Of a stretch of DNA of 64,000 nt, positions 23,336 to 31,805 are shown one piece after another. The notes beneath the pieces were generated by a model that saw only the letters and a list, made by a program, of their open reading frames with translations, was not told the origin of the DNA and made no database searches. Each line of letters starts with the position of its first letter. Position 1 is the first letter of the stretch. Source of the stretch: Collinsella ihumii (GTDB taxonomy: Bacteria > Actinomycetota > Coriobacteriia > Coriobacteriales > Coriobacteriaceae); NCBI RefSeq assembly GCF_900046475.1, contig NZ_FCOU01000015.1:1-64000 (forward strand), given 5' to 3'. A program made the translations under genes and the position numbers.

Positions 23336-24613
23336 CTACCCTCTCAGCACGTCGTCCATCATCGCGTAGCGCACCGCGTCGATCGAGTGGTCGTTGCCGT
23401 CCGGGATGTCGTCGATCCACGTGCCGTCTCGGTCGCGGTCGTACTCCTTGAGCCGGAACTCCTCGTAGGCCAAGGGCGCCCGTTCCGGGTCGATGCAGAT
23501 CTCCCGAAGCCCCGCCAGCCACTCGTAGGAGAGCCTGCGCATGTTCGACTTCCGCGCCGGCCGAACGCGAAGCCCCGCCTCGCGCCGCCAAACCGCCATC
23601 GACTGCTTGCCGTCCGGCGTGTCGTCGCACCATATCAGCTCGTCGTGCAGATAGGCGTCCTCCCCGGGCTCGTCGGCGTAGGTGAGCGCGTCCACCACCA
23701 TCGCCGCCGTCTCGGAGGGCGTCTTCCTGTTGGCCGAGAGCTCGCCGAAGATCGTGAGCCGCCGCTCTCCGGGCTCCCAGCCGCAGCGCGCGAAGCGCCA
23801 CGGGTCCGGGAACCAGCCCCAGTCCACGCCGCAGCGCGTGCGCGAGAAGCCCCGGCACGCCGCGTCGGACAGGCGCACGCTCACCACGTTGTTGAACACC
23901 GAGCCCCCGGTCCCCGTGACCTCGCCCAGGTACTCGCTTCTCCACGCCCGCTCGTCCACCTCGCGCAGGTACTCCGCCTCCTCCACGAAGGGGCCGCCCA
24001 GCCACTCCGGGTGGCTCTCGACGACGTCCAGGTACGAGCTTCGTCGCACCAGCGTGTCGGCCCTGCGCTCGCGCTCCAGCTCCTCGCGGTTCACCCAGCT
24101 CCAGAGCGTCCGGGGAGGGTTGTAGCTGTAGAAGATCCAGAAGTCCTCGCCGCCTCGGCGCAGCGAGTTCAGGATCGAGCGCACCGCGTCGATGCCGTCG
24201 AACTGGTCGAGCTCCTCGAACCACGTGACGGCGCAGTATCCGCGCGTGAACTTCACGCCCTTGAGCTTGAGCGGGTCGTCCGCGCCGCGGAAGACGATGC
24301 GCTGACCCGTTGGCAGGTACGTTATCTCCATCGGCGAGATGCGGGCCCGGAACCACCGCTCGAGCCCGAGCTCCGCGATGGCCCACGTCACCTGCTGGAA
24401 CACCGAGTCGCGCAGCGTGTTCGAGAAGCGCCGCACCACCACCGCGTTCGCCTCCGGGTGCGCCAGGAGGAGAAGGACGATGCACACCGAGATGAAAGAG
24501 CTCTTCGTGGAGCCGCGCCCGCCGTGGAGCCAGTAGTGAGTGTGCCCGTGCGCCATCACGTCGCCGAGCACGTCGTGGAAGGCCGGGATCACGAGCGAGG
24601 AGGCGTCAACCAT
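23336..24613 (-). CDS. Phage terminase large subunit
   Basis: A 425-residue DNA-packaging motor. The N-terminal ATPase has the Walker A variant HYWLHGGRGSTKSSFISV, and AVTWFEELDQF supplies the acidic Walker B pair. The C-terminal nuclease domain contains RTRCGVDWGWFPDPWRFARC with the first metal-binding Asp, and ends DGNDHSIDAVRYAMMDDVLR with the last. The pattern is that of PBSX-type (Terminase_3) enzymes. It overlaps the small subunit by eight bases and is followed at some distance by the portal gene. Confidence 0.88.
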   Translation of the reverse strand: MVDASSLVIPAFHDVLGDVMAHGHTHYWLHGGRGSTKSSFISVCIVLLLLAHPEANAVVVRRFSNTLRDSVFQQVTWAIAELGLERWFRARISPMEITYLPTGQRIVFRGADDPLKLKGVKFTRGYCAVTWFEELDQFDGIDAVRSILNSLRRGGEDFWIFYSYNPPRTLWSWVNREELERERRADTLVRRSSYLDVVESHPEWLGGPFVEEAEYLREVDERAWRSEYLGEVTGTGGSVFNNVVSVRLSDAACRGFSRTRCGVDWGWFPDPWRFARCGWEPGERRLTIFGELSANRKTPSETAAMVVDALTYADEPGEDAYLHDELIWCDDTPDGKQSMAVWRREAGLRVRPARKSNMRRLSYEWLAGLREICIDPERAPLAYEEFRLKEYDRDRDGTWIDDIPDGNDHSIDAVRYAMMDDVLRG

Positions 24614-25028
24614 TCGAGCCGCCCTCGTCGAGGCCGGGCAGCCTCTCCTGCACCGGCTGGGCCACCACGCCGAGCACGATCCTGGGCGCCGCGTCCTCGC
24701 GGCCCTCGTCGGCCTTGCGCTCCGCCTTGCCGTACTCGTCCGGGTACTTGCGCTCGAGCAGCCACGCCGCCGCCGTCCAGTACTGGTTCCTCGCCAGCGC
24801 CGCCGAGCGGATGGTCGTGAGCAGCGTCCGCTTGAACGCGCTCTCCTCCTTTTTTAGCCCCTCGCTTAACGCGCGCTGCAGCCTGTTCTTGGGGTCGCCG
24901 ATCCAGCGGTAGAACGTCGACTCGTGGATGCCCAGCGCGCAGATGATGTCGCCGTTGGAGAGGCCGTCCGCCTTGAGGCGGATCGCCTCGTCCACCATCT
25001 CCTGCGTCAGCTTCGGACGCCTCGCCAT
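24606..25028 (-). CDS. Phage terminase small subunit
   Basis: A 140-residue DNA-recognition subunit. It begins RRPKLTQEMVDEAIRLKADG and continues with the helix-turn-helix LSNGDIICALGIHESTFYRW, typical of small terminases that bind the packaging site. The middle is a helical oligomerisation region and the end (LGVVAQPVQERLPGLDEGGS) contacts the large subunit in this family. ATG 25028 follows GGGGGTG; longer frames upstream lack a site. Directly coupled to the large-subunit gene. Confidence 0.8.
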   Translation of the reverse strand: MARRPKLTQEMVDEAIRLKADGLSNGDIICALGIHESTFYRWIGDPKNRLQRALSEGLKKEESAFKRTLLTTIRSAALARNQYWTAAAWLLERKYPDEYGKAERKADEGREDAAPRIVLGVVAQPVQERLPGLDEGGSNG

Positions 25029-25319
25029 GCAATCACCCCCGTGAAAGTCGATAGAACCCTTCACGGTGGATTCTCGCGGCGCGTCACAAAAGAAAAGGTA
25101 GAATCTAAACACGTCCATTGCTTGTTAGCTCCATGATGGAGTTTGGCCTCTGCCTTTTTGACTATGTTCAAGGAGGTGGTTGCATGAACGGCTTTATTTC
25201 TGTTCTGCCAGACTTTTTGCCATTGGTGGCAGCGTGGCTAGGCGGCGGTGGCCGAGCAATCATCATGGGCTTTCAGGGTTCTAGCCACATCCGGTTCGAA
25301 TCCGGACACCGCCGCCATA
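25029..25319. other. Intergenic region with promoter-like sequence and short hydrophobic frame
   Basis: Holds a possible -10 (TAGAAT near 25100) and an AAGGAGGTGG ribosome binding site before ATG 25184, whose frame begins NGFISVLPDFLPLVAAWLGG, a single hydrophobic helix, then runs through a tRNA-like sequence. It may encode a small membrane peptide whose natural end is unclear. An inverted repeat GTGGCTAG/CTAGCCAC (25235-25242, 25281-25288) overlaps the tRNA-like element. Confidence 0.35.
25244..25317 (+). tRNA. tRNA-like element with intact 3' half, atypical anticodon arm
   Basis: The 74 bases have a seven-base acceptor stem (GGCGGTG with CACCGCC), a discriminator G, an encoded CCA and a perfect T arm (TCCGG-TTCGAAT-CCGGA). 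The D arm is not recognisable and the anticodon arm is weak: a four-pair stem with two G-U pairs would expose TCA, but other folds are possible. This may be a decayed or phage-adapted tRNA, so no amino acid is assigned. Confidence 0.35.
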
Positions 25320-25730
25320 TCACTTCCGCTCCCGCTTTCCCTTCAGCCCGTACTTCCTGCACAGCCGCGAGTTGCGCTGCCGCATCATGTCCCGCTCGCG
25401 CCGCACGTCGTCGATGTCCGCCGCCTCCTCGGCGGCGACCCGCTCGCGCTCCAGCTGCTCGTTGAAGGCGCGCTCCTGCGCCAGGTGGTACTCCTCGGTG
25501 CACCGCCGGCACATGCCGGTCTGCCGATTGATCTTAACGCCTACCGCGCCGCAGGAGGGGCACACCGTCTGCACCGCCAGTGAGCAGTGGATACGGCTCG
25601 CGCGCATCTCCACCGCCCGCACAGAGTGGCGCACGCCGCAGCGCCGCTCGATCTCGGCGGCGGCGTGCGCCGCGCCCCTGAAGCTCACCTCGCGCAGGAC
25701 GTCGTCCTGCTCCTCCGTCCACCAGCTCAT
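25320..25730 (-). CDS. Phage regulator with N-terminal helix-turn-helix and zinc ribbon
   Basis: A 136-residue protein. Residues 1-45 (SWWTEEQDDVLREVSFRGAA onward to VRAVEMRASRI) resemble a SANT/Myb-like DNA-binding fold; residues about 55-75 hold VCPSCGAVGVKINRQTGMC plus a CRRC pair, together a CxxC...CxxC zinc ribbon; the rest is a long charged helix. ATG 25730 follows GGGAGGGGG. Between replication and packaging genes, it may control late transcription, as small zinc-binding activators do in other phages. The role is inferred. Confidence 0.55.
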   Translation of the reverse strand: MSWWTEEQDDVLREVSFRGAAHAAAEIERRCGVRHSVRAVEMRASRIHCSLAVQTVCPSCGAVGVKINRQTGMCRRCTEEYHLAQERAFNEQLERERVAAEEAADIDDVRRERDMMRQRNSRLCRKYGLKGKRERK

Positions 25731-25794
25731 CTTCGCCCCCTCCCGGCCCGTCTCATACGCCGCCCGCGTGCGCCATCGCGCCGAACACTGCCGC

Positions 25795-26023
25795 TTGAGA
25801 CACAATGCAAGCCCGCTGCCAGCGCAAATGCCGCCCGTCTCAACGTCTCAAGCAGAACAGCACCCGGGCGCCTTGCGCGCATGTGCGCGCGCACGCCCGC
25901 GCGCGATGCCCCATCAACTCTCCTTCCCGTCAAGACAGCAAGACAAGAGGGGTGGGCAACCACCTTCACCAGCCGGTACGGCCGTCTCAAATCCCGTCTC
26001 AACATGGCGCGCCTCCTTGAGAC
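25795..26023. repeat. Iteron-like GTCTCAA repeats, candidate phage replication origin
   Basis: Six perfect copies of a seven-base word lie within 229 bases: GTCTCAA at 25837, 25845, 25984 and 25996, and its complement TTGAGAC at 25795 and 26017; a near copy GTCTCAT is at 25749. They fill the gap between the primase-helicase gene and the zinc-ribbon gene. Repeats of this type often bind a replication initiator. Confidence 0.5.
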
Positions 26024-28728
26024 GCGATGCCGGCACCGCCTGCGCCCGTGGCCCCGGCAGACCGGTCGAGAAACGCCTCCAGCGCCTCGTTGTCGATGCA
26101 GACGCAGTAGACGCGCCCGGCGTTGCGGAACCGCTTCTGTCTGGTGTAGCGGTGCCCCGAGTCGCGCACGAGGATGCCCTCCTCGTCCATGCGCCGCAGC
26201 GTCTTGGCGCGGTCGAAGTTCGCGCCCGCGAGCGCCCGCTCCAGCACGCTCGAGAACACGTACCAGCGAAACCCCGCCGCGCACGACTTCTCCTCGATAG
26301 CGCCCCAGCGCTCCAGCCGGTCGTTCTCGCAGTAGTCGTCGAAGTGGATGCGGTTGCCCGCCAGCCATTCCGCGACGAACTGGATAGCACGGGTGTCGGT
26401 GTCGCTCTCCGCTCCCGTGGCGTTGCCGAGCGCCCACGCCGCCATCGCCATCGCGCCGTCCAGGCACGACGCCCATTCGGAGCCCGGCGCGAGCACGTAG
26501 TACTCGGCGAGCGCGTCCGCGAGCGCCAGCAGCGCGATGTTGTCGGCCTGGGGGTGCCCGGAAGCGATGTCGCCCACGCCGTCGCGCACGAGGGAGAACA
26601 GGTCAGCGTAGAACGCCGGCTCGTTCCTCTTCAGCGCCGCCACGTACGCCCGCCCCGCCGTCCCGTGCTGCCGGGCGACGAGCCGGTGCATCGCCTGGGC
26701 CGCGCGCACGTCGGCGAAGGGCTCGCCCGAGAGCTCCAGCGTGCGGTTCGAGGCCCCCTGCTGCGTCGAGTCCCCGACGATGGGGATCTCGCCCGTAGCA
26801 ATCGTGAGCGAGCGCCAGCTGCCCGCCCGCATCATCGAGCGGTCGGAGTTCAGCGCCCCGCGCTCGTGCCCGAGCGAGAGGGAATAGAGCAGGTCCTCTA
26901 CGATCTGGCGCTTAGTCGCCTGCCCGCCGGGCGCGCCCTTGCTCTGCAGCTCGTCGATGATCACGGGGATGTCATGGAGCAGCGCCGCGGCCCTCACGAT
27001 GCTCTTGGGCGTGTCCGCGAACGTGCGGAAGTAGGAGTCCGACCCCTCGGTCGGGTCGCCCCACACGCTGCCCGCCGCCTTGAGCGTCGGCGTCTTGCCG
27101 CTGCGGCTCCTGCCCCACAGGTAGACGATGAAGGTCTGCACGCCGAGAAGCGCCACGAGAGGCGAGGCGAAGCTCGCCGCCAGGACGCAGCGGAACAGGG
27201 GCGACGCCGCGCGCGCCGGGGCGACGCCCGCGACCCACTCGGCAAGCGTGCCCGCCGCCGCCATGAAGGGGCGCGCCTTCAGCGCCTCGTCGGGCGAGGG
27301 GTCGAAGCGCACCTCGCCGCCCGCGTCGTAGGGCATGAACGCGCCGAGCGGGCCGTCCGCCCAGCCCAGATGCGTCACGCTGCGCGCGCGGGGACGCTCG
27401 CCCGCGCACCGGCGCTCGCAGTCGGTGAGGTAGCGCACCACCTCCTTCGAGTTCGTGCTCGATATGTTCGCGCCGAGCGGCGCCAGGGCGCCGATGATGC
27501 GCGTCTGGTTGAGCAGCACGTCGCGGTCGAGCGCCCGCTCGCGCACGCCGCCCGCCACAGCCACGCGCACGAGCGCGCGCACGTCTCCCGTGTCGACGTC
27601 CACCAGGTCGCAGGCGATCCAGGGCGCGGTCGCCGTCACGGTGTAGCGCAGCTCGCCGGCCGCGTCCGCCGCCCAGAGCCGCCCGCGGTCGTCCACGTGC
27701 CAGCCCTCGGTCGAGGGCGCCCCATCTGTGGCCTCCCTCGGCGCGGCGTCATCGTCGGGTACCCCTTGCTGCTCGCGCCGCGTTGCAGTCGAACACGCGT
27801 TCTTATTTTGAGGGCGAGAAGGCCGTTCCGCCCGCCGGTCCCTCGGCCTGTAGACGTCCGTGCATCCCGCGATCGCGCGCTCGATCGTTTGCGCGCCGTA
27901 CGTGGAGCCCCCGCGGCGGGAGTCCCACTTGCCGCGCATGAGGCCGGAGCGCCGGAAGATCCGGTCCATGCGACCGGCGTCGCGCCCGCACCAAAAGGCT
28001 AGGTGGGAGCACAGCGCCATGTCGGCGGCCGACCGGTCGCCTCCCTGCGCGGAGCAGTCGCCCGCCATGAGCGCCCGGATGGCGTCGCCGCTCCTCGACG
28101 CGTACATGCGCTCCAGGAGCGCGTCGTCATCCATGCCGTCGGACGAGCTCGTGCCCGCCGCCGACAGCGCCGGCTGCGCCGCGACCTCCGGTTCGATCCA
28201 CGTCCGATACGCCCGCTCGACCACGGCGGGATTCTCCGAGATGGCATCGTGTCCCTCGAAGACCGCCCCGGTAACAGTGAAGTATCGGTCGCGGTCGTAC
28301 ATCTCCACCACGCGCGCGCCGGGCTGCCCCTTGCGCGAGCGCTGCGCCCAGTCGGGTTTGCTCCCGCGGAAGATGAGGTGGAGCCCGTCCCCGGAAGGGG
28401 ACACCTCGGTGTACGTCCCGGCCTGCTCGACGACCCAGCGGTACTCAGCGTCCAGCGTCCCGCCCTCGATCACGTGGTCGAGGTCGAGCCCGGTGTACGC
28501 CCGGTCGGGCCCGAACACGAAGCCAACGCCGTCACAGCGCCACCGCCCGACGGCTGCCACGGCCACATCGAAGGTCGCCCACGTCGCCGGGTCGGTGCTC
28601 TTGGCCATGCGCCCATTCGCCGCGCACACCGGGAGCTTCGTCATCTTGCCGCCGCGCTCCTCGCGCCGCCAGCACACCCAGCGCGCCTCCGCCCGCAGCT
28701 CAGCGGGCACGTTTTCTAGCGATGCCAT
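25999..28728 (-). CDS. Phage primase-helicase (DUF927 type)
   Basis: A 909-residue replication protein. The N-terminal 270 residues are a primase-like part: RWVCWRREERGGKMTKLPVC, CDGVGFVFGPDRAYTGLDLD and the PriCT-like ALCSHLAFWCGRDAGRMDRI. The C-terminal half is a DUF927 helicase with the P-loop VYLWGRSRSGKTPTLKAAGS, the acidic IPVIIDELQSKG and a possible sensor TLELSGEPFADVRAAQAM. It would open and prime the phage origin. ATG 28728 is chosen because the upstream frame overlaps the excisionase-like gene region and lacks typical codons. Iteron-like repeats overlap its 3' end. Confidence 0.78.
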   Translation of the reverse strand: MASLENVPAELRAEARWVCWRREERGGKMTKLPVCAANGRMAKSTDPATWATFDVAVAAVGRWRCDGVGFVFGPDRAYTGLDLDHVIEGGTLDAEYRWVVEQAGTYTEVSPSGDGLHLIFRGSKPDWAQRSRKGQPGARVVEMYDRDRYFTVTGAVFEGHDAISENPAVVERAYRTWIEPEVAAQPALSAAGTSSSDGMDDDALLERMYASRSGDAIRALMAGDCSAQGGDRSAADMALCSHLAFWCGRDAGRMDRIFRRSGLMRGKWDSRRGGSTYGAQTIERAIAGCTDVYRPRDRRAERPSRPQNKNACSTATRREQQGVPDDDAAPREATDGAPSTEGWHVDDRGRLWAADAAGELRYTVTATAPWIACDLVDVDTGDVRALVRVAVAGGVRERALDRDVLLNQTRIIGALAPLGANISSTNSKEVVRYLTDCERRCAGERPRARSVTHLGWADGPLGAFMPYDAGGEVRFDPSPDEALKARPFMAAAGTLAEWVAGVAPARAASPLFRCVLAASFASPLVALLGVQTFIVYLWGRSRSGKTPTLKAAGSVWGDPTEGSDSYFRTFADTPKSIVRAAALLHDIPVIIDELQSKGAPGGQATKRQIVEDLLYSLSLGHERGALNSDRSMMRAGSWRSLTIATGEIPIVGDSTQQGASNRTLELSGEPFADVRAAQAMHRLVARQHGTAGRAYVAALKRNEPAFYADLFSLVRDGVGDIASGHPQADNIALLALADALAEYYVLAPGSEWASCLDGAMAMAAWALGNATGAESDTDTRAIQFVAEWLAGNRIHFDDYCENDRLERWGAIEEKSCAAGFRWYVFSSVLERALAGANFDRAKTLRRMDEEGILVRDSGHRYTRQKRFRNAGRVYCVCIDNEALEAFLDRSAGATGAGGAGIASQGGAPC

Positions 28729-28911
28729 GGAGAAGCACCGCCCGTCGCCGTATGCGCTACACTGTCTCCCCGAAGAATCCCGCCAGGAATCTTCATCGCG
28801 GCGGGCGTGGCTGCAACCGCGCTCGCCGCCCCTTCGGGGCCGTATCCGACCGGTCCGCCGCATCCGGGCGCGCCTGCAAGCGCCCCCGCACCGGCACCCG
28901 GCCGCCACCGC

Positions 28912-29127
28912 TCAGCGGGCGCGCGCGTCGTCGCCATGCCCCACCATCCCCTTCGCCGTGTTCGGGAACACCAGATCCCTGCAGATGTAGATCCGCCCGT
29001 CAACCTTGTCCGCCGGAATCCGCCCGGCGGCGATGCTTCGCCGTATAGAGTTCACGTGCTCTCCGGTTGCGTCGGCAAGCTGCTTCGGCGTCATCAGCAG
29101 CGGCAGCTCGTGGAAGCTCCTGACCAT
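28912..29127 (-). CDS. Excisionase-like small DNA-binding protein
   Basis: A 71-residue winged-helix protein of the HTH_17/Xis group: LLMTPKQLADATGEHVNSIR followed by RSIAAGRIPADKVDGRIYIC. Such proteins bend attachment-site DNA and direct excision, or act as early regulators. First gene leftward from the divergent immunity region; its promoter shares that region with the repressor gene. Confidence 0.65.
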   Translation of the reverse strand: MVRSFHELPLLMTPKQLADATGEHVNSIRRSIAAGRIPADKVDGRIYICRDLVFPNTAKGMVGHGDDARAR

Positions 29128-29210
29128 GACCCCTCCCTTCCTGCGGCAAAGCCGCGCCTCGCGAGGGCTCCCTTGCGTCCCCCGTCCGTACGCGCTACAT
29201 TACCACGCTT

Positions 29211-29284
29211 AGAATCACATTGCGATACAAACTCGCCCAATGATTGTAAATCTGGTTGCCTGGTGATTCTCAATGTTGTAATAT
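29211..29284. promoter_or_regulatory. Phage immunity operator region with repressor promoter
   Basis: AGAATCAC at 29211-29218 and its exact complement GTGATTCT at 29263-29270 are candidate operators. The second lies between TTGCCT (29255-29260) and TAATAT (29279-29284), an 18-base-spaced promoter reading into the repressor gene. G+C is markedly lower than around it. The arrangement suggests autoregulation of the repressor and control of the leftward early genes. Confidence 0.55.
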
Positions 29285-29362
29285 GATTCCAACGGATACT
29301 ACAGGAGGCATCTCTACGTATCGGGCCTCCATAGGACGCACGCATCCGAGGAGGGCCGAGCC

Positions 29363-30160
29363 GTGCCTAACAGCCTGCAGAATCTCAGGAAGGAGGCGGG
29401 ATACCGCACGGCAAAGGACTTCGCCGAGGCGGTGGACATACCCGCACCCACCTACACCCGCTACGAGCAGGAGCCCGCCAAGATCCCCATCGAGCGCGCC
29501 TGGATCATCGCCGACTTCCTCGGCTGCACCATCGACGCCGTCGTCGGCCGCACGCCCATCAAGCCCAGCGAGATGCGCGGCCCCGTGCAGCGCGTCTACG
29601 ACGCCCTGTCCGACAAGAACAAGGGCCTGCTCGACGACTACCTCGACTACATCCAGTACAAGGACGGCAAGGAGCAGGCGCGCGACCGCGCGCAGGACCA
29701 GCGCCGCTACGAGGAGCTGGTCCAGCAGTACAGCCGCCAGTTCTACGAGTCCATGGGCTCGGGCGAAGCCGACTTCATCGACCTGGTGTCGCTCGGCGAC
29801 GCCGACGCCCTGCGCGCGCGGTTCCTCGAGTTCGTGGAGACGCGCCTCGCCGACGAGCGCGACCGCGAGATCGCCGACGCCCTCGACATGGCGGAGAGCG
29901 TAGGGCGCCGCAACGCCCGCGACAACGGCTGGGAGTTCGAGGTGGCGGGCGAGCGCTTCCTCATACGCGACACGAAGCCCAAGGAGCCCCTGTCGATCGA
30001 GCTCGCCTGCTACAAGCTCTCCAACATGCTCTCCGCACAGTACGAGGAGCGAGACCGCGAGGTTCTGGAGGGCATCACGTCCGCCTACGACGGCATGCGC
30101 CGGCGCCGCAACGCCTTCGCCCACGGCCTCGGCGGCTCGTTCGACAACAACCGCGGCTAA
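29363..30160 (+). CDS. XRE-family phage repressor with HEPN-like C-terminal motif
   Basis: A 265-residue regulator. Residues 1-60 are a Cro/CI helix-turn-helix (SLQNLRKEAGYRTAKDFAEA, then IPAPTYTRYEQEPAKIPIER). The remainder is helical and ends in EERDREVLEGITSAYDGMRR followed by RNAFAHG, an R-x4-H sequence of the kind that forms HEPN active sites. No LexA-type protease dyad is seen. GTG 29363 follows CGAGGAGGGCCG. Divergent from the excisionase-like gene and followed by the integrase, as expected for the lysogeny module. Confidence 0.75.
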   Translation: MPNSLQNLRKEAGYRTAKDFAEAVDIPAPTYTRYEQEPAKIPIERAWIIADFLGCTIDAVVGRTPIKPSEMRGPVQRVYDALSDKNKGLLDDYLDYIQYKDGKEQARDRAQDQRRYEELVQQYSRQFYESMGSGEADFIDLVSLGDADALRARFLEFVETRLADERDREIADALDMAESVGRRNARDNGWEFEVAGERFLIRDTKPKEPLSIELACYKLSNMLSAQYEERDREVLEGITSAYDGMRRRRNAFAHGLGGSFDNNRG

Positions 30161-30270
30161 CAGGAAGGAGGCATCGCACAAACAATACGGGCCCGCAGGA
30201 GCTGGAACCTCCCACGAGCCCAAAGACTGTCCCAACCAAGCGCTAACAAGGAAAGGACCGGTGACATTAT

Positions 30271-30378
30271 ATGCCATCGACCGACCATGCGGCTACAGGC
30301 GCCGCCATCTGCGCATACCGCGCGGCAATGCCCATCAGCCATCAAACCGCCGCCCGCCTCCTCGAGAGGAGGTGCTAA
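30271..30378 (+). CDS. Small 35-residue protein coupled to the integrase
   Basis: A short frame, MPSTDHAATGAAICAYRAAM to RLLERRC, preceded by GGAAAGGA at some distance and ending two bases before the integrase start; the integrase ribosome binding site lies inside it. Such leader frames often couple translation. No known function; it may only be a leader peptide. Confidence 0.35.
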   Translation: MPSTDHAATGAAICAYRAAMPISHQTAARLLERRC

Positions 30379-30380
30379 AC

Positions 30381-31805
30381 ATGGCCAAGGTAATCGGCGA
30401 GGGCACCATCGTCCAGATCGAGAAGGACAAGCCCAAGTCCAAGTGCCGCAAGTGGCAGCTGCGCGTGCCCGTGGGCCTCGATCCCCGCACGGGCAAGTAC
30501 AAGACCCGCACGCGCCGCGTCAACGACATGACCTACACCCAGGCCAAGAAGGCCCTGCGCGACTTCATCGAGGAGATCGAGGACGACCGCGTCTGGAAGC
30601 GCACCGGCACCACCTTCGAGGAGTGCGCCGCCGACTTCATGGAGCGGCGCGACCTCTCCGGCGAGTTCTCGCAGAACACCCAGCTGCGCTACCGCCGCTG
30701 CTTCAAGGCCGTCTCCCGCCACATCGGCAAGGCCGAAGTCGCCCTCATCACGCCCGAGATGATCGAGGGCATGTACGCGGCGATGCGCCAGGGCGACACG
30801 CTCTCGGGAAAGCCGTCGAGCGGGGCCTACCTGAACCAGATCAACAAGACCCTCGACCTCATGTTCCGCGACCTCGTTGAGCGCGAGGTCATCGTGCGCA
30901 ACCCCATCGACAAGGTGGCGACGCCCAAAGTCGACACCAAGGAGAAGCGGGCCCTCACGCCGGCTCGCATGCGACAGCTCGTCGACCAGCTCGAGGTCGA
31001 GACCTCGTGCGACATCGGCTACTTCCTCGCCATCACGATGGGGCTCCGCCGGGGCGAGATCTGCGCGCTGTCGTGGCGAGACATCGACTTCGACAACAAG
31101 GTGCTCACCGTCAACCACAACTTCGACGCGTTCCGCAACCTCAAGGAGGCGAAGACCCACGCCGGCATGAGGAACCTCCCCATGCCCGAGTTCGTCTGCG
31201 GCGCGCTGCTGCGCCGCAAGAAGGCCCAGCAGGAGTACTTCCTCACGCGCAACTACCTCCACCGGGGGCTCAAGAAGGGCTGGAGCGAGCAGACCGAGGA
31301 CACGCCCGTCGTCCTCGACTTCTACGCCCAGCGCGCGCATCCCGACACGTTCGGCAAATGGTGGGAGCGCGACCGCAAGCACCTCGGCCTGGACGGCTGG
31401 TGCCTCCACGAGCTGCGCCACTCCTACCTCTCGATGCTCGCCCAGCAGGGCGTGCACCCCAAGGTGATGCAGGAGCTCGCCGGCCACGCCAGCGCCACCA
31501 TCACCATGGACATCTACACCCATGTGAACATGGACCAGAAGCGCGAGGCCGCCGACGTCATGGAGGGCGCCTTCCAGAGCATCGGCGCCGAGGAGGAGTT
31601 CATGGCGAAGCACGCCGAGGACGCCCCGAAGGGCCGCCCCTACAAGGTTCGCCACGTCCGCCCGTCACGCCGCACGAGAGCGCCGGAACAAGCCCCGGTA
31701 CAAACCGAGGAACGATTCGTACCAGATTCGTACCAGCAGCCCGACCGCCCCAAATTCGTAGTCCTCGACACCACCTCTGACCTGCGTGTTTCAGAGGCAA
31801 TCTAA
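30381..31805 (+). CDS. Prophage tyrosine integrase
   Basis: A 474-residue site-specific recombinase. An N-terminal arm-binding part (KWQLRVPVGLDPRTGKYKTR) precedes the SAM-like core-binding domain (FEECAADFMERRDLSGEFSQ) and the catalytic domain with Arg in MGLRRGEICALSW, HxxR in LHELRHSYLSMLAQQGVHPK, and LAGHASATITMDIYTHV giving the second His and the Tyr nucleophile. ATG 30381 follows GAGAGGAGG. The last 60 residues extend beyond the domain, and the 3' end overlaps the first codons of the interrupted host gene, showing that the attachment site lies at the end of the integrase gene. Confidence 0.93.
   Translation: MAKVIGEGTIVQIEKDKPKSKCRKWQLRVPVGLDPRTGKYKTRTRRVNDMTYTQAKKALRDFIEEIEDDRVWKRTGTTFEECAADFMERRDLSGEFSQNTQLRYRRCFKAVSRHIGKAEVALITPEMIEGMYAAMRQGDTLSGKPSSGAYLNQINKTLDLMFRDLVEREVIVRNPIDKVATPKVDTKEKRALTPARMRQLVDQLEVETSCDIGYFLAITMGLRRGEICALSWRDIDFDNKVLTVNHNFDAFRNLKEAKTHAGMRNLPMPEFVCGALLRRKKAQQEYFLTRNYLHRGLKKGWSEQTEDTPVVLDFYAQRAHPDTFGKWWERDRKHLGLDGWCLHELRHSYLSMLAQQGVHPKVMQELAGHASATITMDIYTHVNMDQKREAADVMEGAFQSIGAEEEFMAKHAEDAPKGRPYKVRHVRPSRRTRAPEQAPVQTEERFVPDSYQQPDRPKFVVLDTTSDLRVSEAI

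Noticed and set aside
25244-25317. Selenocysteine or suppressor tRNA reading from the possible TCA anticodon
   Set aside because: The anticodon arm is ambiguous, the D arm is missing, length is not that of a selenocysteine tRNA, and no selenocysteine gene was seen.
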